Shown here: one piece after another, positions 26,123-29,008 of the stretch
Layout of the letters: each line of letters starts with the position of its first letter
How positions within the stretch are numbered: the first letter of the stretch is position 1
Source: JAPUDS01 sp964536265
GTDB lineage: Bacteria; Patescibacteriota; Saccharimonadia; Saccharimonadales; Saccharimonadaceae
Length of the DNA: 29,008 nucleotides
NCBI GenBank assembly: GCA_964536265.1
Contig: CAZHVV010000008.1
Coordinates: 1-29,008, forward strand
Reading direction: 5' to 3'
Program-made: the position numbers and the translations under genes
Notes under the pieces: generated by a model
The model's input: the letters and a program-made list of their open reading frames with translations, nothing else
Told to the model about the DNA's origin: nothing
The model's database searches: none

Positions 26123-27145
26123 ATGTATGACACAGTAAAACAACGCGTTGACGAAGCGCAACGTATTATCGTTATTCAGCCTGAAAATCCCGATGCTGAC
26201 AGCTTAGGGACGGCAACCGCTCTCGAAGAGATTCTTGGTGACCTCGGCAAAACTGTCACGCTTTTTTGCGCCATTGACATGCCAAAGTATCTTCACTATA
26301 TCGAAGGGTGGAGTAGGGTGATCAAAGACTTCGACGGTAAATACGACCTTGCAATCATCGTCGACACCGCCGCCGAGGCACTACTCGTCAAAACACTTGA
26401 AACCGCGGGTGTCCGTCACTTTTTCGAAACGCATCCCGTGCTCGTGTTCGACCATCATAATGACGAGCGCGAAGATGAGACAGATGATTCTTCGCTCAGT
26501 TTCCCACACGAATTCATACTTGATGAAAATGCAGCCGCAACGAGCGAACTCGTCTACGCTATCGCCACAGAACTTGAATGGCCTGTTAGTAGCATTGCAG
26601 CTGAGAATATGCTTGCCTCTATCTTGGGCGATACCCTTGGACTCGCAACACCAAGCGTAACCATCCACACTCTCGAAACAGTCGTTGGACTGGTCAAGTG
26701 TGGCGCGCATCCAGCAACTATTGAAGCAAAACGGCGTGAATATATGCGCAAACCAGCAGACATTCTAGCCTACAAGGGCGAATTGATTGAGCGAATTGAG
26801 TACCGTTGTGACGGGCGACTAGCGCTTGTTCATATCCCGTGGGAAGATATTGCGCAGTATAGCGACCGCTACAACCCAAGCATTCTAGTACTCGACGAAA
26901 TGCGCCTGGTTGAAGGTGTCGATGTTGCCATCGCCATAAAGACCTACCCAGACCAGAAGCTAACAGGGAAGATTCGTGCAAATATCCCTATATGCGACAC
27001 TATTGCTGGCTTTTTTGGTGGCGGTGGACACTCGTACTCAGCTGGGTTTAAAATCTATGAAGACTACGAGCCAACTATCAACGAACTAGTCGCAACTGTC
27101 GACAAAGCATTGAAGGAGTATGACGAGCATGCTGAAGCTGCATAA
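26123..27145 (+). CDS. DHH/DHHA1 phosphoesterase (NrnA-like)
   Basis: A 340-residue DHH-family phosphoesterase. Motif I is QPENPDADSLGTATAL (19-34), motif II VDTA (80-83), motif III FDHHND (109-114), and the C-terminal DHHA1 domain ends with GGGGHSYSAGF. The metal-binding Asp residues are present, though the first His of the usual HxNPDGD is Gln19. NrnA-type enzymes degrade short oligoribonucleotides or pAp; others hydrolyse c-di-AMP. No GGDEF or PAS domain is attached, so NrnA-like is the better match. The 3' end overlaps the start of cysS by 17 bp, implying co-expression. Confidence 0.85.
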   Translation: MYDTVKQRVDEAQRIIVIQPENPDADSLGTATALEEILGDLGKTVTLFCAIDMPKYLHYIEGWSRVIKDFDGKYDLAIIVDTAAEALLVKTLETAGVRHFFETHPVLVFDHHNDEREDETDDSSLSFPHEFILDENAAATSELVYAIATELEWPVSSIAAENMLASILGDTLGLATPSVTIHTLETVVGLVKCGAHPATIEAKRREYMRKPADILAYKGELIERIEYRCDGRLALVHIPWEDIAQYSDRYNPSILVLDEMRLVEGVDVAIAIKTYPDQKLTGKIRANIPICDTIAGFFGGGGHSYSAGFKIYEDYEPTINELVATVDKALKEYDEHAEAA

Positions 27146-28574
27146 CACCCTGACAAAACGTATTGATACGCTACAGCCATTATCTGATGTGTATGTGAAG
27201 ATTTACAGTTGTGGACCAACTGTCTACGACCACGCCCACATCGGTAATCTGAGTGAGTTCATATTCGCAGACACGGTGCGCCGCGCTGTGGCCGCAAATG
27301 GATTGAAGGTCAAACATGTCATGAACTTTACCGATGTCGATGACAAAACAATTCGACGCAGCCATGAAGAATTCCCTGACGACGAGCCACGCGAAGCGTT
27401 GCGCAAATCAACCGAGCACTACGGCGATATCTTCATGCACGACATTGCAAGCATTGGTAACGACAGTTCTGCCTACACATTTATTCGTGCAACGGACGAG
27501 AAAACCATCGAGGGCATGCGAGAACTTATTCGGAATCTTCACGCCAAGGGTTTTGCTTACTTAGCAGACGACGGCATATATTTCAGCATTGAAGCCTACA
27601 AGAAATCTGGCAAAACCTACGGCCAACTTGTCGAAGTTACTACCGGTAGTACTGCTCGGGCACGCATTGCAAATGATGAATACGACAAAGAATCAGCGCA
27701 TGACTTTGCGCTTTGGAAGAAGCAAACAGAGGGTGAGCCTGCATGGGACTTTGAACTTGACGGCGTTGACATGACCGGTCGACCTGGCTGGCATATAGAA
27801 TGTTCTGTTATGAGCCGTTTTGAACTCGGACAACCATTTGACATTCACACTGGTGGTGTTGACCTCATGTTTCCGCATCACGAAAACGAGATAGCGCAAA
27901 GCACCGCAGGTGAAGATTCACCAACTTACGCAACTATCTTCTCTCATAACGAACATATTCTTGTTGATGGCCGCAAGATGAGCAAAAGCCTCGGGAATTT
28001 CTATACCTTAGCTGATTTGGCTGAAAAACAGGTCGACCCCCTCGCATTTCGACTACTTGTTCTACAGTCGCACTACCGAAAATCAACGAATTTCAGTTTC
28101 GACAATGTACTCGCGGCAACGAACCGTCTTGAGAGATGGCGCACCATGGCATCGCTTCGTTGGCAGATACACGACACGCTGGACGACGATGACGACAAAG
28201 ACACAGCACACAAGGTGAATGGTATCATCCTCGCAGCACCGCATGCAGCACTTGAGGCACTCAATGATGACCTGAACACGCCAGAAGCACTTGTAGCCAT
28301 AGAAACAGCCTTTGACGCCATTGACACAGCTCCGCTTGAAAAACTGCAACATAGCGCACTTATAGAGCTTGTCGAATGGATAGACGAGACACTAGGCCTT
28401 GGACTCGCCAAAGCCACCCCGGACATCTCAGATGAGCAAAAACAGCTCATTCTTGAACGTGAACGAGCCCGTGATAACCGAAACTGGCAGCGCTCTGACG
28501 AACTCCGCGACGAACTCGCAAAACAGGGAATCACACTCCGTGATACAACGTCACGAACAGTGTGGACGCGCTAG
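27129..28574 (+). CDS. cysS: Cysteinyl-tRNA synthetase
   Basis: A 481-residue class I synthetase that charges tRNA-Cys. Seen are the N-terminal IYSCGPTVYDHAHIGN (zinc ligand Cys and the HIGH motif, here HIGN), the WHIECSVMSRF zinc segment, GGVDLMFPHHENEIAQS and KMSKSLGNF (the KMSKS motif, about residue 283). The C-terminal anticodon-binding part ends ...LAKQGITLRDT. The ATG at 27129 lies 10 nt after AAGGAG (27113-27118); an ATG at 27120 is only one nt from it, so the later start is preferred. It overlaps the DHH gene and converges on the AI-2E permease gene 16 bp away. Confidence 0.97.
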   Translation: MLKLHNTLTKRIDTLQPLSDVYVKIYSCGPTVYDHAHIGNLSEFIFADTVRRAVAANGLKVKHVMNFTDVDDKTIRRSHEEFPDDEPREALRKSTEHYGDIFMHDIASIGNDSSAYTFIRATDEKTIEGMRELIRNLHAKGFAYLADDGIYFSIEAYKKSGKTYGQLVEVTTGSTARARIANDEYDKESAHDFALWKKQTEGEPAWDFELDGVDMTGRPGWHIECSVMSRFELGQPFDIHTGGVDLMFPHHENEIAQSTAGEDSPTYATIFSHNEHILVDGRKMSKSLGNFYTLADLAEKQVDPLAFRLLVLQSHYRKSTNFSFDNVLAATNRLERWRTMASLRWQIHDTLDDDDDKDTAHKVNGIILAAPHAALEALNDDLNTPEALVAIETAFDAIDTAPLEKLQHSALIELVEWIDETLGLGLAKATPDISDEQKQLILERERARDNRNWQRSDELRDELAKQGITLRDTTSRTVWTR

Positions 28575-28590
28575 ACTACTTCCGTAAATT

Positions 28591-29008
28591 TTACTCTGTA
28601 ATCTTTTTCAACAGCTTACTGGCAACACTACGTTTAGCATTGCGTTCGCGCTCTTTTTTTGCGTGCTCAAGATAATCAGTCAACAGTACACGTAGACAAC
28701 CGGCAATAGGGATGGAGATAAGACCACCTATGAGTCCGAACAGGCTTGCGCCAATCAAGATTGCAATAAGCGTCCATAACACCGACAAATCAACTAACTT
28801 TGATTGCACAGGTGGTGCAATAACGTTGTTTTCAATCTGTTGGTAAATGATGAAGTAAATACCAAATATAAGCGCGGCAAGCGGTGAGTTGAGTAGTAGC
28901 ACGAGACATGCAAGCGCACCACCTATAGTTGAACCAATCATTGGAATAAAGGCGAAGAAGAAGAAAATAACAGAAAGAGGAATCGCACAGTTTGACGGAG
29001 CATCAAGA
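28591..29008 (-). CDS. AI-2E family transporter (PF01594-like), C-terminal part, cut by the window edge
   Basis: At least 138 residues are visible and the frame stays open to the last base of the window, so the N-terminal part lies outside. An internal Met at 28941 is not the true start: the residues before it (VIFFFFAFIPMIGSTIGG) continue the family's conserved segment. Hydrophobic stretches are at the IPMIGSTIG helix, PLAALIFGIYFIIYQQIENN, LSVLWTLIAILIGASLFGLI and the final helix, then a basic cytoplasmic tail. The motif QIENNVIAPPVQSK is typical of AI-2E/PerM-like permeases. Members export or import small molecules or ions; the AI-2 link is not general. It converges on cysS. Confidence 0.85.
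   Translation of the reverse strand, partial: LDAPSNCAIPLSVIFFFFAFIPMIGSTIGGALACLVLLLNSPLAALIFGIYFIIYQQIENNVIAPPVQSKLVDLSVLWTLIAILIGASLFGLIGGLISIPIAGCLRVLLTDYLEHAKKERERNAKRSVASKLLKKITE

Noticed and set aside
1..29008. CRISPR array, transposon, prophage or rRNA/tRNA genes
   Set aside because: No regularly spaced repeats, transposase, integrase, phage structural gene or RNA-gene signature was seen on either strand.

Overview
The window looks like part of the chromosome of a Patescibacteria/CPR bacterium, most probably a Saccharibacterium (TM7). Supporting signs are compact gene packing with many 1-8 bp overlaps, TAA/TAG/TGA all used as stops (so not the UGA-Gly code of Absconditabacteria/Gracilibacteria), a DnaX with no zinc-binding insert, and a ribosomal protein L1 with a long charged N-terminal extension. 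The assignment rests on recognised family features, not on a database search.

Layout. 0-1.4 kb: the 3' part of a sensor histidine kinase and a convergent ImmA/IrrE-like metalloprotease. 1.5-5.7 kb: transcription/translation genes secE-nusG-orf-rplK-orf-tsaC, an inverted small membrane-protein gene, then a separate rplA with an L1-binding leader. 5.7-7.0 kb: a 28-aa acidic small ORF coupled to a GT4 glycosyltransferase. 7.0-10.8 kb (minus strand): a tight operon folA - APH-like kinase - cytidylyltransferase - HIT protein - dCMP deaminase - thyA, centred on thymidylate synthesis. 10.8-16.3 kb: an orphan 283-aa gene, then a cell-wall-like group (NagZ-type GH3, membrane protein with a possible lysozyme-like domain, class-A-beta-lactamase-fold serine hydrolase) divergent from an ABC exporter. 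16.3-19.2 kb: a 31-aa basic small ORF, the L10 leader with rplJ-rplL, a conserved-looking hypothetical and an orphan gene. 19.2-25.6 kb: CYTH, MazG-like, dnaX, dnaB, a GT39-like membrane glycosyltransferase, ybaB and recR. 25.6-29.0 kb: an orphan inverted gene, a DHH phosphoesterase, cysS and the C-terminal part of an AI-2E family permease running off the window edge.

Regulatory architecture is unusually readable. Two kinds of 5' end recur. One has an extended -10 box (TGn + TATAAT-like) only 7-9 bp before an ATG with no Shine-Dalgarno, predicting leaderless mRNAs (orphan 283-aa gene, NagZ, ABC exporter, DHH protein). The other has a normal promoter, a leader with a hairpin ending about 16-25 nt before the ATG, and usually a good Shine-Dalgarno. 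The second group includes the L1 mRNA leader, which mimics the 23S rRNA L1 site, and three orphan single-gene units (at 4.2, 18.7 and 25.7 kb) that share the same design.

The most interesting points are the three orphan cassettes, the two small ORFs, the loss of zinc-binding cysteines in both DnaX and RecR, the L1 extension and its detached self-regulated gene, and the cell-wall gene group. I found no tRNA, rRNA, CRISPR array, transposase or prophage.
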